The translations under genes and the position numbers were made by a program. DNA of 64,000 bases from JAFAYN01 sp963733105 (lineage in GTDB: Bacteria; Gemmatimonadota; Gemmatimonadetes; Longimicrobiales; Longimicrobiaceae), in contig CAVTCB010000010.1 in assembly GCA_963733105.1 (NCBI GenBank), positions 372,001-436,000 on the forward strand, given 5' to 3'. The notes under the pieces were generated by a model. That model ran no database searches. It worked only from the letters and a program-made list of their open reading frames with translations, and was not told the origin of the DNA. Positions 16,800 to 25,241 of the stretch are shown in pieces. The stretch's first letter is position 1. Each line of letters starts with the position of its first letter.

Positions 16800-17135
16800 C
16801 TACATCCCCAGCTTCTCGGCGTGGTTGCGCATCTGGATCCCGTGCACCAGGGAGGCCCCGCCCCGGATGGCGGCGGCCACGTGCACCGCCTCCGTCATCT
16901 GCTCCGGGTCGGACCCCTTCTGCAGGCAGTCGGAGGAGTAGGCGTCGATGCAGTACGGGCACTGCACCGCGTGGGCCACCGCCAGGGCGATCAGCGACTT
17001 CTCCCGGGCCGAGAGGGCGCCCTCCGCGAACACGGCGTTGTACCAGGCGAAGAACTTCTCCGCCAGCTCCGGGGCGTCCCTGCCGATCTCGCCGAAGCGG
17101 GGGAGGTCGTGCGAGTCGTAGTAGTGCGTGTGCAT
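16800..17135 (-). CDS. arsenosugar-associated AhpD/CMD-like protein
   Basis: A 111-residue carboxymuconolactone decarboxylase/AhpD-fold protein of the subfamily regularly encoded next to ArsS (peroxidase-like). The redox motif is CPYCIDAYSS near residues 60-69 with the proton-relay His region (EAVHVAAAIRGGASLVHG) downstream. Active Cys pair C-x2-C is intact. ATG 17135 fits the family start MHTHYYDSHDL. It probably acts with ArsS. An A/T-rich patch with TATATT (minus strand) lies just upstream at about 17172, a candidate promoter. Confidence 0.9.
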   Translation of the reverse strand: MHTHYYDSHDLPRFGEIGRDAPELAEKFFAWYNAVFAEGALSAREKSLIALAVAHAVQCPYCIDAYSSDCLQKGSDPEQMTEAVHVAAAIRGGASLVHGIQMRNHAEKLGM

Positions 17136-17183
17136 CAGCCGGCGCCGGTTGAAGGTTTGTCGATCCCTCCAATATACCGGAAG

Positions 17184-17966
17184 CTAGCTCACCTCGGCCA
17201 CCGCCTGGGGAACCCGCTCGCGCAGCTTGGCCAGGTACTCGCGGACGCGGCGGGCGTTGGCCCCCACGTCGCTCTTCCCCACGCGGGACACGGAGCGCAC
17301 GTCCACCCGGGTGATCCCCGAGGCGGGCATCACCCGGATCACCACGTCGTCCTTGAAGCCGAACCAGAAGGTCCGGTCGGTGGCCTCGATCCGCCCCTGG
17401 TTCCGGTCGGCGGCCACCATCTCCCACCCCATGCCGCGCGCGGCGGCCAGCGCCTCGTCGAAGGCGGCGGGGGGCGGGAGCGTCAGCATCAGCGGCCGGA
17501 TGTCGGGGTAGGCGGCGCGCTGCTGGGCGGCGATGGCCTCGCCCTCGTAGGCCGCAGGGTTGGGGGCCTCGGCGCGCAGGGGGAGCACGGCCACGAAGGG
17601 GGGCGGGTTCCCCGTGTCGGTGGTGATGTCGTGGATGGGAGGCACCCCCTGCGCGCTCCGCATGAAGCTCCAGGGGATGCCGACCGCGGCCAGCGCCATC
17701 ACCAGCCCGGCGATCGCCAGCCCGCGCGCCCGGCGGGCCAGGAACAGGGCCGCCACGCACGCGAGCGCCGCGGCGATCCCCAGGTAGGCGCCCCACTTCA
17801 GCAGGGCGAAGCCGGTGCGGAAGTCCCACAGGCCCCCGCGGCTCCCCGGCCCCGCCAGGAGCACCAGGAGGGCGGCGAGGAGCGCCAGGCCGAAGGCGAT
17901 CCTCGGCAGGAGGGAGCGGCGGTCCGCCGCGGCGGGCGAGGAGTCAGGCGGGGGGGGCGTGGTCAT
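17184..17966 (-). CDS. DUF1499 domain membrane protein
   Basis: A 260-residue protein with three membrane segments in the first 110 residues and a C-terminal DUF1499 domain (about 140-255), recognisable by VPPIHDITTDTGNPPPF, GRIEATDRTFWFGFKDDVVIRV and the end SRVGKSDVGANARRVREYL. The family function is unknown; some members sit in photosynthetic or stress contexts. Its start overlaps the end of the VTT gene by 23 bp, so it is translationally coupled within the minus-strand cluster. Confidence 0.88.
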   Translation of the reverse strand: MTTPPPPDSSPAAADRRSLLPRIAFGLALLAALLVLLAGPGSRGGLWDFRTGFALLKWGAYLGIAAALACVAALFLARRARGLAIAGLVMALAAVGIPWSFMRSAQGVPPIHDITTDTGNPPPFVAVLPLRAEAPNPAAYEGEAIAAQQRAAYPDIRPLMLTLPPPAAFDEALAAARGMGWEMVAADRNQGRIEATDRTFWFGFKDDVVIRVMPASGITRVDVRSVSRVGKSDVGANARRVREYLAKLRERVPQAVAEVS

Positions 17967-18654
17967 GGGCTTCTCCGGGCTTGGGTTTGCGGAGCCTGCG
18001 GACGGCGACGGGGACGAGGGCGAGGAGCCCCAGGAGCGCCAGGGACGCCACCACCTCGCGGGAAAGGAGCTGGTCTGCGGAGCCGATGCGCCCCAGCGAC
18101 TCCCCCAGGTTGGCGAAGACGAAGCTCCCGGGGAGGATCCCCACCGCGGTGGTGGCCACGTAGGTGCGGACCCGCACCGGGGCGAAGGCGGGGACCAGGT
18201 TGGTGAGCCAGAAGGGGAAGACGGGGACCAGGCGCATGAAGAGGAGGTAGCTGGCCGCGTCCTCCCCGAACCCCTCGGCGAGGCGGCGCGCCCGCGGCCC
18301 CAGCCGCTTGCGGGCGGCGTCCGCGAACAGGTAGCGCGCCCCCAGGAACACCGCCGTGGCGCCCACCGTGGCGGCGCAGACGATGAGCGCCGTCCCCACC
18401 CAGCGGCCGAAGAGCATCCCCATCGCCAGGGAGAGCACGGTGGCCCCGGGGACCGCCAGCGCCACGGTGGCGACGTACACCGCGAAGGCCACGGCCAGGG
18501 AGCGCGCGGGGTGCGCCGCCACCCGGGCCAGGAGGCCGTCGCGGTTGGCGCGGAGCGCGTCCAGCGTGAGGTACTCGTGCCCCCCGAGAGCGAAGAAGGC
18601 CGCCACGCCCGCCGCGAACGCCGCCAGCAGGAGGAGCTTCCGGCCGCCCTTCAT
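17944..18654 (-). CDS. TVP38/TMEM64 (VTT domain) membrane protein
   Basis: A 236-residue VTT/DedA-like membrane protein. It shows the family core: VALAVPGATVLSLAMGMLFG, then a charged loop (RKRLGPRARRLAEGFGED), FMRLVPVFPFWLTNLVPAFAPV (the conserved F-x-x-R-x-x-P near 140) and VGILPGSFVFANLGESL. Members are linked to lipid scrambling or ion movement, though the exact role here is unknown. ATG 18654 overlaps the transducer's stop by 4 bp. The C-terminus is His/Pro-rich. Confidence 0.9.
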   Translation of the reverse strand: MKGGRKLLLLAAFAAGVAAFFALGGHEYLTLDALRANRDGLLARVAAHPARSLAVAFAVYVATVALAVPGATVLSLAMGMLFGRWVGTALIVCAATVGATAVFLGARYLFADAARKRLGPRARRLAEGFGEDAASYLLFMRLVPVFPFWLTNLVPAFAPVRVRTYVATTAVGILPGSFVFANLGESLGRIGSADQLLSREVVASLALLGLLALVPVAVRRLRKPKPGEAHDHAPPA

Positions 18655-20747
18655 CCGGCGCGGCCGGCGTCCAGCAGGTCGAACAGCTTCCCGCCCAGCC
18701 CGGAGAGCTCGCGCACGCTGGCGGCCACGCTCTCCAGGGAGGCGAGCTGCTGCTCGGTGGCGGCGGCGGTCTCCTGCGAGGCGGCGGCGTTCTGCTCGCT
18801 GATCTCGGTGGCGCGGGACACGGCCTCCGCGATGGTCTCGTTCTCCTCGCGGGCCAGCTCGGTGAGCGACGCCACCCCCGCGACCTCCTCCTGGAGCTGC
18901 GCCACGCGGGTGATGCTTTCCCGCAGCGCGGCGGTGGCCCGGTCCGCCCCCTCCGCCCCCTCCGCGATGTCCGTCCGCGCCCCGCCGATCCCCTCCGCCA
19001 CGCGGGCGATCTCGGCGCGGACCTCCTCGATGATGTGCCCGATGCGGAGCGCGGCGGCGGCGCTGCTCTCGGCCAGCTTGCGCACCTCGTCGGCCACCAC
19101 GGCGAAGCCGCGCCCGTGCTCGCCGGCGCGCGCCGCCTCGATGGCCGCGTTCAGCGCCAGCAGGTTGGTCTGCTCGGCCACCTCGCGGATGGTGCCGGAG
19201 ATGGAGGAGATCTCGCTGCTCCGGTCGCGCAGCGCCACCACCTCGCCGGTGATCTCCCCCAGCCGCCGCGCCCCCGCCTTGACCCGCCGGACCAGCTGCT
19301 CCACCTCGCCGCCCGCGCGCTGCGAGGAGCCCAGCGTCTCCCCGCCGAAGCGGTCGGCGCTGGCGAGGCGGTGCGCGATCTCGCGGCTGGCCTCGCGCAG
19401 CCCGGCGATGGCCTCGGCCACGCGCCGGAAGTCGTCGGTCTGCCGGGCCGAGCCCTCGCTCACCTCGTGCACCGCGGCGGTGACGCTCTCCCCGGTCATC
19501 CGCAGCTCCCCCGCCACGGTGTCCACCTCGCGCGCCAGCGCGGTCAGCTCCTCGGCGGTCACGCGCACCCGGTCGTCCACGCGGCGGAGGTGGATGGCCC
19601 CGGCGAGCTGCGGCTCCAGGAGGCGGAGGTACTCCAGGTGCCCTTCCTCGAAGCCCTCGGCGGGGTCGCGCGCCAGCCAGAGCGCGGCCTCCACCTGGCC
19701 GGCGTAGTGCACCGGGTACACCAGCACCCCGTCGCCCTGCGGCGCGCGGACGCCGCCGCCCGCCAGGGTGCGCTCCACCGCGGCCGCGCTCCCCGCGCCG
19801 GCGTCGCCGCCCATCCGCACCGGGAGCCCGGCGTCGTCCAGCCCCCAGAGGGAGGCGCCGCGCAGGTCGAAGTCCTCCCGCAGCGCCTCCACGGCGCGCC
19901 GCGACACCTGGTCCACGTTCCCCGCCAGGAGCAGCTCCAGCGACAGCTCCTGCGCGCGGGTGCGGAGCCGCCCCGCGTCGAACAGGTTGAAGCGGACGAT
20001 GGCGTAGGCGAAGGCCACCGGCATCACCGTCCAGAGCGCCGCGTACAGGGGGAGCCCCGGGAGGAGCTCCGCCCGCACCGCCGCCCCGATCCCGGGGACG
20101 CTCTCCAGCCACCCCGGCCCCATCCCCACCAGGATCCCGCCCAGCGCCCAGGAGAGCTGGCGGCGCGTGCGCGCGCTCCCCGCGGCGCGGCGCCCGGCGG
20201 CGAAGAGCGCGACGGCCCCCCAGAAGGCCGCGAAGTCGAGCACCCGGTCGCGGAGCAGCCCGTCCAGCGTGTCGGGGAGGGCGTACGTCCCCGCGAACGC
20301 CCCGGCCACGCTCAGCGCCCACCCCAGGAGCATCGCCCCGTAGAACGCCGCGAGCCCCCGCATCCAGTCGCGGACGCGGTGGGGGAAGGAGAGGGCGGCG
20401 GCGAAGTGGAGGAGGGAGGGGGCGTGCAGGAAGGCGCCCAGCGCGAAGACCGCGTACCCGGGGGTGGGCTCGGGCTCCCCGTGCCCCGCCCCGTAGGCGG
20501 GGAGGTACAGCGCCCAGGAGGCGGCGTGGATCAGGAAGGCGGGGCCGGCGGGGACTCCCGAGGCGCGGCGGTACGCGCTGAAGCCCACCAGGAGGAAGAC
20601 GTACGCCATGGCGGCGTAGGTGACCGCCGACAGCACCCCGGGGGCGGCGCCCGCCAGCGCGGACACCAGGACGACCACCAGCACCAGCCCCGCGAGGGAG
20701 GCCAGGACGACCGCGGCGTTGCGGAAGGGTGCGCTCATGAGACTCAT
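18651..20747 (-). CDS. 7TM-GAF methyl-accepting chemotaxis-type transducer
   Basis: A 698-residue sensory transducer. Residues 1-240 contain about seven hydrophobic segments forming a membrane sensor rather than the usual periplasmic loop. Residues about 265-410 form a GAF-like domain (VSRRAVEALREDFDLRGASLWGL). The C-terminal 270 residues are an MCP signalling hairpin with the conserved tip EQTNLLALNAAIEAARAGE at about 524-542. No HAMP is obvious, and no che or flagellar gene is in the window, so the output may be a non-flagellar pathway. It is first in the cluster with the VTT, DUF1499, AhpD-like, ArsS and HicAB genes. Confidence 0.9.
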   Translation of the reverse strand: MSLMSAPFRNAAVVLASLAGLVLVVVLVSALAGAAPGVLSAVTYAAMAYVFLLVGFSAYRRASGVPAGPAFLIHAASWALYLPAYGAGHGEPEPTPGYAVFALGAFLHAPSLLHFAAALSFPHRVRDWMRGLAAFYGAMLLGWALSVAGAFAGTYALPDTLDGLLRDRVLDFAAFWGAVALFAAGRRAAGSARTRRQLSWALGGILVGMGPGWLESVPGIGAAVRAELLPGLPLYAALWTVMPVAFAYAIVRFNLFDAGRLRTRAQELSLELLLAGNVDQVSRRAVEALREDFDLRGASLWGLDDAGLPVRMGGDAGAGSAAAVERTLAGGGVRAPQGDGVLVYPVHYAGQVEAALWLARDPAEGFEEGHLEYLRLLEPQLAGAIHLRRVDDRVRVTAEELTALAREVDTVAGELRMTGESVTAAVHEVSEGSARQTDDFRRVAEAIAGLREASREIAHRLASADRFGGETLGSSQRAGGEVEQLVRRVKAGARRLGEITGEVVALRDRSSEISSISGTIREVAEQTNLLALNAAIEAARAGEHGRGFAVVADEVRKLAESSAAAALRIGHIIEEVRAEIARVAEGIGGARTDIAEGAEGADRATAALRESITRVAQLQEEVAGVASLTELAREENETIAEAVSRATEISEQNAAASQETAAATEQQLASLESVAASVRELSGLGGKLFDLLDAGRAG

Positions 20748-20869
20748 TCGGAGCGGCCCGGCGGAGCGGGGTGCGTGGGTGGAGCCCGGGGAGCCAATCT
20801 ATCACGGCGCCGGTGAACCGCAAACCGCCGCTTGAGCCGGAGAGCCGCCCGTTGTACCATGGTTGCAGG

Positions 20870-20897
20870 CTGTTCCCTGTCCCCTGTTCCCTGTCCC
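20870..20897. repeat. 4 x 7-bp tandem repeat (CTGTTCC/CTGTCCC)
   Basis: Four heptads alternating CTGTTCC and CTGTCCC end 4 bp before the ATG of the MoaB/MogA gene, so they occupy its ribosome-binding region. No purine-rich Shine-Dalgarno is visible there. Confidence 0.85.
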
Positions 20898-20901
20898 CTA
20901 C

Positions 20902-21417
20902 ATGTCCTCCGAGAGCTCCGACCGCCACCACCGCCTGGCCGAGCAGCACGGCCCCGTCCCCGTCGCCATCGTCACGGTGAGCGACAGCCGCACGCCGGAG
21001 ACGGACACCAACGCGGCGTTCCTGCGCGAGGCGGTCGCGGCGGCGGGGCACACCGTGGCGGGGTACCGGCTGATCCGGGACGAGCCGGCGGAGGTGGAGG
21101 CGGCTCTGGAGGAGATGGCGGGGGGGGAGGCGCGGGTGGTGCTGTTCAACGGGGGGACGGGGATCTCCCCGCGCGACACCACCTTCGACGTGCTGAGCCG
21201 CAGGCTGGAGAAGACGCTCCCGGGGTTCGGGGAGCTGTTCCGGATGCTGAGCTGGGAGCAGGTGGGGGCGGCGGCGATGCTCTCCCGCGCGACGGCGGGG
21301 ACGTTCCGGGGGCGGGTGGTGGTGTCCACGCCCGGCTCGCCCGCGGCGGTGCGGCTGGCGTGGGAGAAGCTGATCGAGCCGGAGCTGGCGCACCTGGCCT
21401 GGGAGGTGGCGCGCTGA
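20902..21417 (+). CDS. MoaB/MogA family molybdopterin protein
   Basis: A 171-residue MoaB/MogA-type protein of molybdenum cofactor synthesis (adenylylation of molybdopterin in MogA; MoaB function is less settled). Signatures are VAIVTVSDSRTPETDTN (strand 1), AAGHTVAGYRLIRDE, LFNGGTGISPRDTTFDV (MPT binding, about 87-103), and LPGFGELFRMLS with the conserved G-F-G-E. ATG 20902 gives the family N-terminus; the upstream frame is made of the heptad repeat. No other moa gene is nearby. Confidence 0.9.
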   Translation: MSSESSDRHHRLAEQHGPVPVAIVTVSDSRTPETDTNAAFLREAVAAAGHTVAGYRLIRDEPAEVEAALEEMAGGEARVVLFNGGTGISPRDTTFDVLSRRLEKTLPGFGELFRMLSWEQVGAAAMLSRATAGTFRGRVVVSTPGSPAAVRLAWEKLIEPELAHLAWEVAR

Positions 21418-21473
21418 CGCGGTATATTCAGGCCTCGCCGTTCCGTCTCCGTGGTCCCCGCTCCGTCGCACGC

Positions 21474-23606
21474 ATGACCTCCGCACTCCCGAAGAACTCC
21501 GGGCGCGCCTTCCGCCGCGCCCTGCTCCTCCTCGCCCTCGGGCTCCCGCTCCCCGCCGCCGCGCAGGCGGGCGGGGGGGCGCTCACGCTGATCGCGCCGC
21601 CGCAGAGCGCGCGGGTGTACGCCCGCGACGGGTCGCTCATCGCCGAGCTGGGGCCCGAGGTGCGCACCTGGATGCCGCTCCGCTCCCTCCCCCGGCACGT
21701 GGCCCGCGCCTTCGTGGTGGTGGAGGACCGGCGCTTCTACGAGCACTCCGGGGTGGACCCGGTGGGGATCGCCCGCGCCATCAAGAGCAACCTGGAGGGC
21801 GACCGGCAGGGCGCCTCCACCATCACGCAGCAGCTCATCGGGGCCATGTACCCCAACCTGGTGGACCGGCGCCAGCAGACGCTGGACCGCAAGGTGCGCG
21901 AGGCGGAGCTGGCGCTGGCGCTGGAGCGGCGCTACGGCAAGGACCGCATCCTGGAGGCGTACCTCAACCAGATCTACATGGGGCACGGGTGGTACGGGAT
22001 CGAGGCCGCGTCCCGGCACTACTTCGGGAAGTCGGCCACGCAGCTCAACTTCGAGGAGACGGCGATGCTCGCCGCCCTCCCCAAGGGCGCGGGCGTGTAC
22101 TCCCCCAAGATCAACCCCGCCCGGGCGCTGGAGCGGCGCAACCTGGTGCTGGACGTCATGGCCCGCGAGGGGCTGATCACCGCGGGCGACGCCGCCGCGG
22201 CCAAGCGCCGCCCCATCCGCCTGGCCCCCAACCACGGGTACTCGGTGCGCCCGCCCTGGGTGATCGAGCAGGTGCGGCAGTTCCTGGAGCAGCGCTACGG
22301 GCCCAGGTTCGGGACCCTGGGGCTGCGCGTCTGGACCACGCTGGACCCCGCCGCCCAGCTCGCCGGGGACAGCGCGCTGGCCTCGGGACTGCGGCGCGCG
22401 GAGCGGATGCCCTGGTTCCGCGGGCCCCGCTACGGCACCCCCGCGGCGAAGAGCGGCGCCACCGGGACCAACTACCTGCAGGGGCTGGTGGTGTCGCTGG
22501 ACGCCCGCACCGGGGAGATCCTGGCGATGACCGGGGGGCGCGACTGGGAGCAGTCCCACTTCAACCGGGTGACGGCGGCGCGGCGGCAGCCGGGCTCCTC
22601 GTTCAAGCCCATCGTCTACGCGGTGGCGCTGGAGCGGGGCGTGACGCCCGCCACGGTGATGCAGGACACGGCGCTCCAGATCCGCCAGGCCGGCTCGGCC
22701 GTGTACCGCCCCAAGAACTCGGACGACGTGTTCCGCGGCCCGGTGACGGTGCGCGGCGCGCTCACGCAGTCCATCAACACCGTGGCCATCCAGCTGGGGA
22801 TGCAGGTGGGGTTCGGGCAGGTGACGGAGGCGGCGAAGCGCTTCGGGCTCACCTCCGCCGTCCCGCCCTACCCCTCGTCCATGCTGGGGGCGGGGGTGGT
22901 GCGCCCGCTGGAGCTGGCGGCGGCGTACACCGCCTTCGCCAACCGGGGGATGCGGGTGGAGCCGTTCCTGGTGCGGAAGGTGGCGGACGCGAGCGGGCGC
23001 ACCCTGTTCGAGGCGCGCGGCAAGGGGGTGCGGGTGCTCTCCCCGGAGGTGGCGTTCCTGATGACGGACCTGATGCGCGACGCGGCGGAGAAGGGGACGG
23101 GGACGGAGGCGCGGGAGCGGCTCCCCTCGCGCATCCCCATGGCGGGGAAGACGGGGACCACGGACGACGGGACGGACGTGTGGTACGTGGGCTTCACCCC
23201 GGAGATCGTGACGGCGGTGTGGGTGGGCTTCGACACGCCCCGGAGCATGGGGGCCGGGGCCTTCGGCGGGACCCTCTCCGCGCCGATCTGGGGCGACATG
23301 ATGCGCCAGGTGTACACGCGCCGCCGCACCCCGGCGCCGTGGGCGGTGCCGGCGGGGGTGGTGCGGGTGGCGGTGGACGCCGCGGGTGCGCCCGTGGGCG
23401 CGCCCTGCCCCGTGGGCCCGGTGCGCACGGAGTTCTTCCGGGCGGGGACGGAGCCGCAGGGGGCGTGCGTGCTGCGGGACGGGGTCCTGGTCTCCGCGGG
23501 CGACACCCTCCCGGCCGACTCCATCCTCCTGGAGGCCGTCCCGGCGGACACACTGATCCCCGCCGCGGACACGCTCCTCCTCCCTCCGGCGCCCCCCCGC
23601 CGGTAG
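21474..23606 (+). CDS. penicillin-binding protein 1A family (transglycosylase/transpeptidase)
   Basis: Bifunctional peptidoglycan synthase of 710 residues, shorter than E. coli PBP1a but typical of this clade. Residues 12-31 are a signal/anchor. The GT51 transglycosylase has its catalytic Glu in VVVEDRRFYEH (Glu84), then GASTITQQL and the family loop GKSATQLNFEETAMLAALPKGAG. The transpeptidase has SxxK at Ser375 (GSSFKP), SIN in LTQSINTVAIQLG and KTGTTDDGTD (Lys559). ATG 21474 was chosen because the frame upstream overlaps the MoaB gene. A Pro/Ala-rich tail ends the protein. Confidence 0.94.
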   Translation: MTSALPKNSGRAFRRALLLLALGLPLPAAAQAGGGALTLIAPPQSARVYARDGSLIAELGPEVRTWMPLRSLPRHVARAFVVVEDRRFYEHSGVDPVGIARAIKSNLEGDRQGASTITQQLIGAMYPNLVDRRQQTLDRKVREAELALALERRYGKDRILEAYLNQIYMGHGWYGIEAASRHYFGKSATQLNFEETAMLAALPKGAGVYSPKINPARALERRNLVLDVMAREGLITAGDAAAAKRRPIRLAPNHGYSVRPPWVIEQVRQFLEQRYGPRFGTLGLRVWTTLDPAAQLAGDSALASGLRRAERMPWFRGPRYGTPAAKSGATGTNYLQGLVVSLDARTGEILAMTGGRDWEQSHFNRVTAARRQPGSSFKPIVYAVALERGVTPATVMQDTALQIRQAGSAVYRPKNSDDVFRGPVTVRGALTQSINTVAIQLGMQVGFGQVTEAAKRFGLTSAVPPYPSSMLGAGVVRPLELAAAYTAFANRGMRVEPFLVRKVADASGRTLFEARGKGVRVLSPEVAFLMTDLMRDAAEKGTGTEARERLPSRIPMAGKTGTTDDGTDVWYVGFTPEIVTAVWVGFDTPRSMGAGAFGGTLSAPIWGDMMRQVYTRRRTPAPWAVPAGVVRVAVDAAGAPVGAPCPVGPVRTEFFRAGTEPQGACVLRDGVLVSAGDTLPADSILLEAVPADTLIPAADTLLLPPAPPRR

Positions 23607-23627
23607 CCTTTCACGAGAGGAGCGAGG

Positions 23628-23870
23628 ATGAAGTCCGTCAGCATCAGCGAAGCCCGGGCGAGCCTCGATCGCCTCCTCGACGAGGCGGCCGACTCGGGGG
23701 AGCCCATCCTACTCGTGGGGGAGGGCTCCAGCGGCGTTCTGGTCTCCGAGGACTACTGGCGCGGCGTCCAGGAGACGCTGCGTCTCCTGTCCGTTCCCGG
23801 GATGGGGGAGTCGATCCGAGGCGGGCTCGGGACGCCGCTCGATGGCTGCGTCCCCGAGCCCGGGTGGTGA
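23628..23870 (+). CDS. Phd/YefM-like antitoxin, apparently orphan
   Basis: An 80-residue protein with the Phd/YefM antitoxin pattern: KSVSISEARASLDRLLDEAADSGEPILLVGEGSSGVLVSEDYWRGVQETLRLLS, split as DNA-binding N-terminus (1-45) and toxin-binding helix (50-80). A Shine-Dalgarno-like GAGAGGAG precedes ATG 23628. No RelE, YoeB or Doc toxin frame is found downstream; the next 330 bp appear non-coding. It may be a leftover of a TA module or act on a distant toxin. Confidence 0.78.
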   Translation: MKSVSISEARASLDRLLDEAADSGEPILLVGEGSSGVLVSEDYWRGVQETLRLLSVPGMGESIRGGLGTPLDGCVPEPGW

Positions 23871-24208
23871 ACCGCCGTCGTACCCCCTGACGAAGGTCCA
23901 AAGCCACAACGGTTACGACTTAGCTCGGTTGGTTGGAACAAACGTTTGATCGGCGTTGTACCATTACGCGCCGTTCCCCCGGGGTCTGATAAAGCCGACG
24001 CGACCCCATTCCCAAAGGCTCCCAGAGTCCTCTCCAGGATGGCACGGATGAGGGCCCGGGGGACGGCCCTCCCTCTCCGCCTCAGTTTCTCCCCGTCCGG
24101 CCCTACAGCATACCCCTAACTCCCGGCTGCACGGTCTCGCGTGCGGTGGAACCTCCCTTGCGTTCGGCTCCTGCCGGTCGGCACACGGCGCGCGCAACGG
24201 GGGACGAC
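23871..24208. other. gene-free interval with a small palindrome
   Basis: 338 bp without a convincing frame. It holds a perfect 10-bp palindrome CAAACGTTTG at 23939-23948 in an A/T-richer patch, which could be an operator or promoter element for YihY. GC falls locally compared with neighbours. Nothing else is recognised. Confidence 0.4.
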
Positions 24209-25162
24209 ATGGCTCTGAAGGACACGTTCGAGCTGGTGAAGGAGGCCGGAAAGGACTTCATGGACGACGAGTGCCCGCGCCTGGCCGCGGCGCTCTCGTA
24301 CTACACCGTCTTCGCCCTCCCCCCGCTCCTCATCCTCATCCTGATGATCGTCGGCGCGTTCGTGAGCCGCGAGCAGGTGCAGGAGGCGCTGCAGACGCAG
24401 ATGGGGAGCATGATCGGGCAGTCGGGGGCGGAGGGGGTGCACACCATCCTCACGCACGCCAAGCAGCCGGGGGAGAGCCGGGGGATCGGCGCGGTGCTGG
24501 GGGTGCTGGCGGCGGTGTTCGGGGCGACCGGGGCGTTCGGGCAGCTCCAGGACGCGCTGAACCGCGCCTGGGAGGTGGAGCCCGACCCCGCGGCGGGCGG
24601 CCTCAAGAACTTCGTCTTCAAGCGGCTCCTCTCCTTCGGGATGATCCTGGGAGTCGCCTTCCTCCTCCTGGTGTCGCTGGCGCTGACGGCGGCGATCTCG
24701 GCCATGGGCGGCGCCCTGGGGCGCGCCCTCCCGGGGCTGGGGGAGCCGGTGCTCCACGTGATCAACTTCACGGTCACCTTCGTGGTGATCACGGGGCTCT
24801 TCGCCACCATGTTCAAGGTGCTCCCCGACGCGAAGATCGCCTGGAAGGACGTGTGGGTGGGCGCGGTGGTGACGGCGGTCCTCTTCATGGTGGGGAAGTT
24901 CGCCATCGGGCTGTACCTGGGGCGCAGCAACCCCGGGCAGGCGTTCGGCGCGGCGGCGTCGCTGGCGGTGATCCTGGTGTGGATCTACTACGCCTCCATG
25001 ATCCTCCTCTTCGGGGCGGAGTTCACGCAGACGTGGGCGGTGCGGCGGGGCTCGGGGATCGAGCCGGAGGAAGGGGCGGTGCGGGTGGTGGAGGAGAAGC
25101 GCCACGTCCGCGACCCCCGGGAGGAGGCGGAGCTGAAGCGGAAGGAGGAGGGGAAGAAATAG
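24209..25162 (+). CDS. YihY/BrkB family membrane protein
   Basis: A 317-residue integral membrane protein of the YihY/virulence factor BrkB family (not RNase BN, as once named). The N-terminal amphipathic part KEAGKDFMDDECPRLAAALSYYTVFALPPLL is diagnostic, with the first membrane segment at about 28-50. Five more hydrophobic segments follow. WKDVWVGAVVTAVLFMVGK and the VILVWIYYASMILLFGAEF end are typical. The C-terminal 40 residues are highly charged and cytoplasmic. ATG 24209 gives the correct family start; GGGGGACGAC lies just before it. Confidence 0.92.
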   Translation: MALKDTFELVKEAGKDFMDDECPRLAAALSYYTVFALPPLLILILMIVGAFVSREQVQEALQTQMGSMIGQSGAEGVHTILTHAKQPGESRGIGAVLGVLAAVFGATGAFGQLQDALNRAWEVEPDPAAGGLKNFVFKRLLSFGMILGVAFLLLVSLALTAAISAMGGALGRALPGLGEPVLHVINFTVTFVVITGLFATMFKVLPDAKIAWKDVWVGAVVTAVLFMVGKFAIGLYLGRSNPGQAFGAAASLAVILVWIYYASMILLFGAEFTQTWAVRRGSGIEPEEGAVRVVEEKRHVRDPREEAELKRKEEGKK

Positions 25163-25241
25163 CGTCGCGGGCGCCGGAGAGGCCCGCTATCTTTCCCCGC
25201 CGGTCGAACCGGCATCCTTCAGATCCTCTTCCAGAGGCAGC

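Noticed and set aside
17944..21486. 1180-codon open frame on the minus strand, and similarly long frames such as 30784-36564 (+) and 7792-10044 (-)
   Set aside because: Parts outside the recognised genes are Arg/Gly/Pro-rich and antisense or out of frame to conserved genes. Long open shadows are expected at this GC content.
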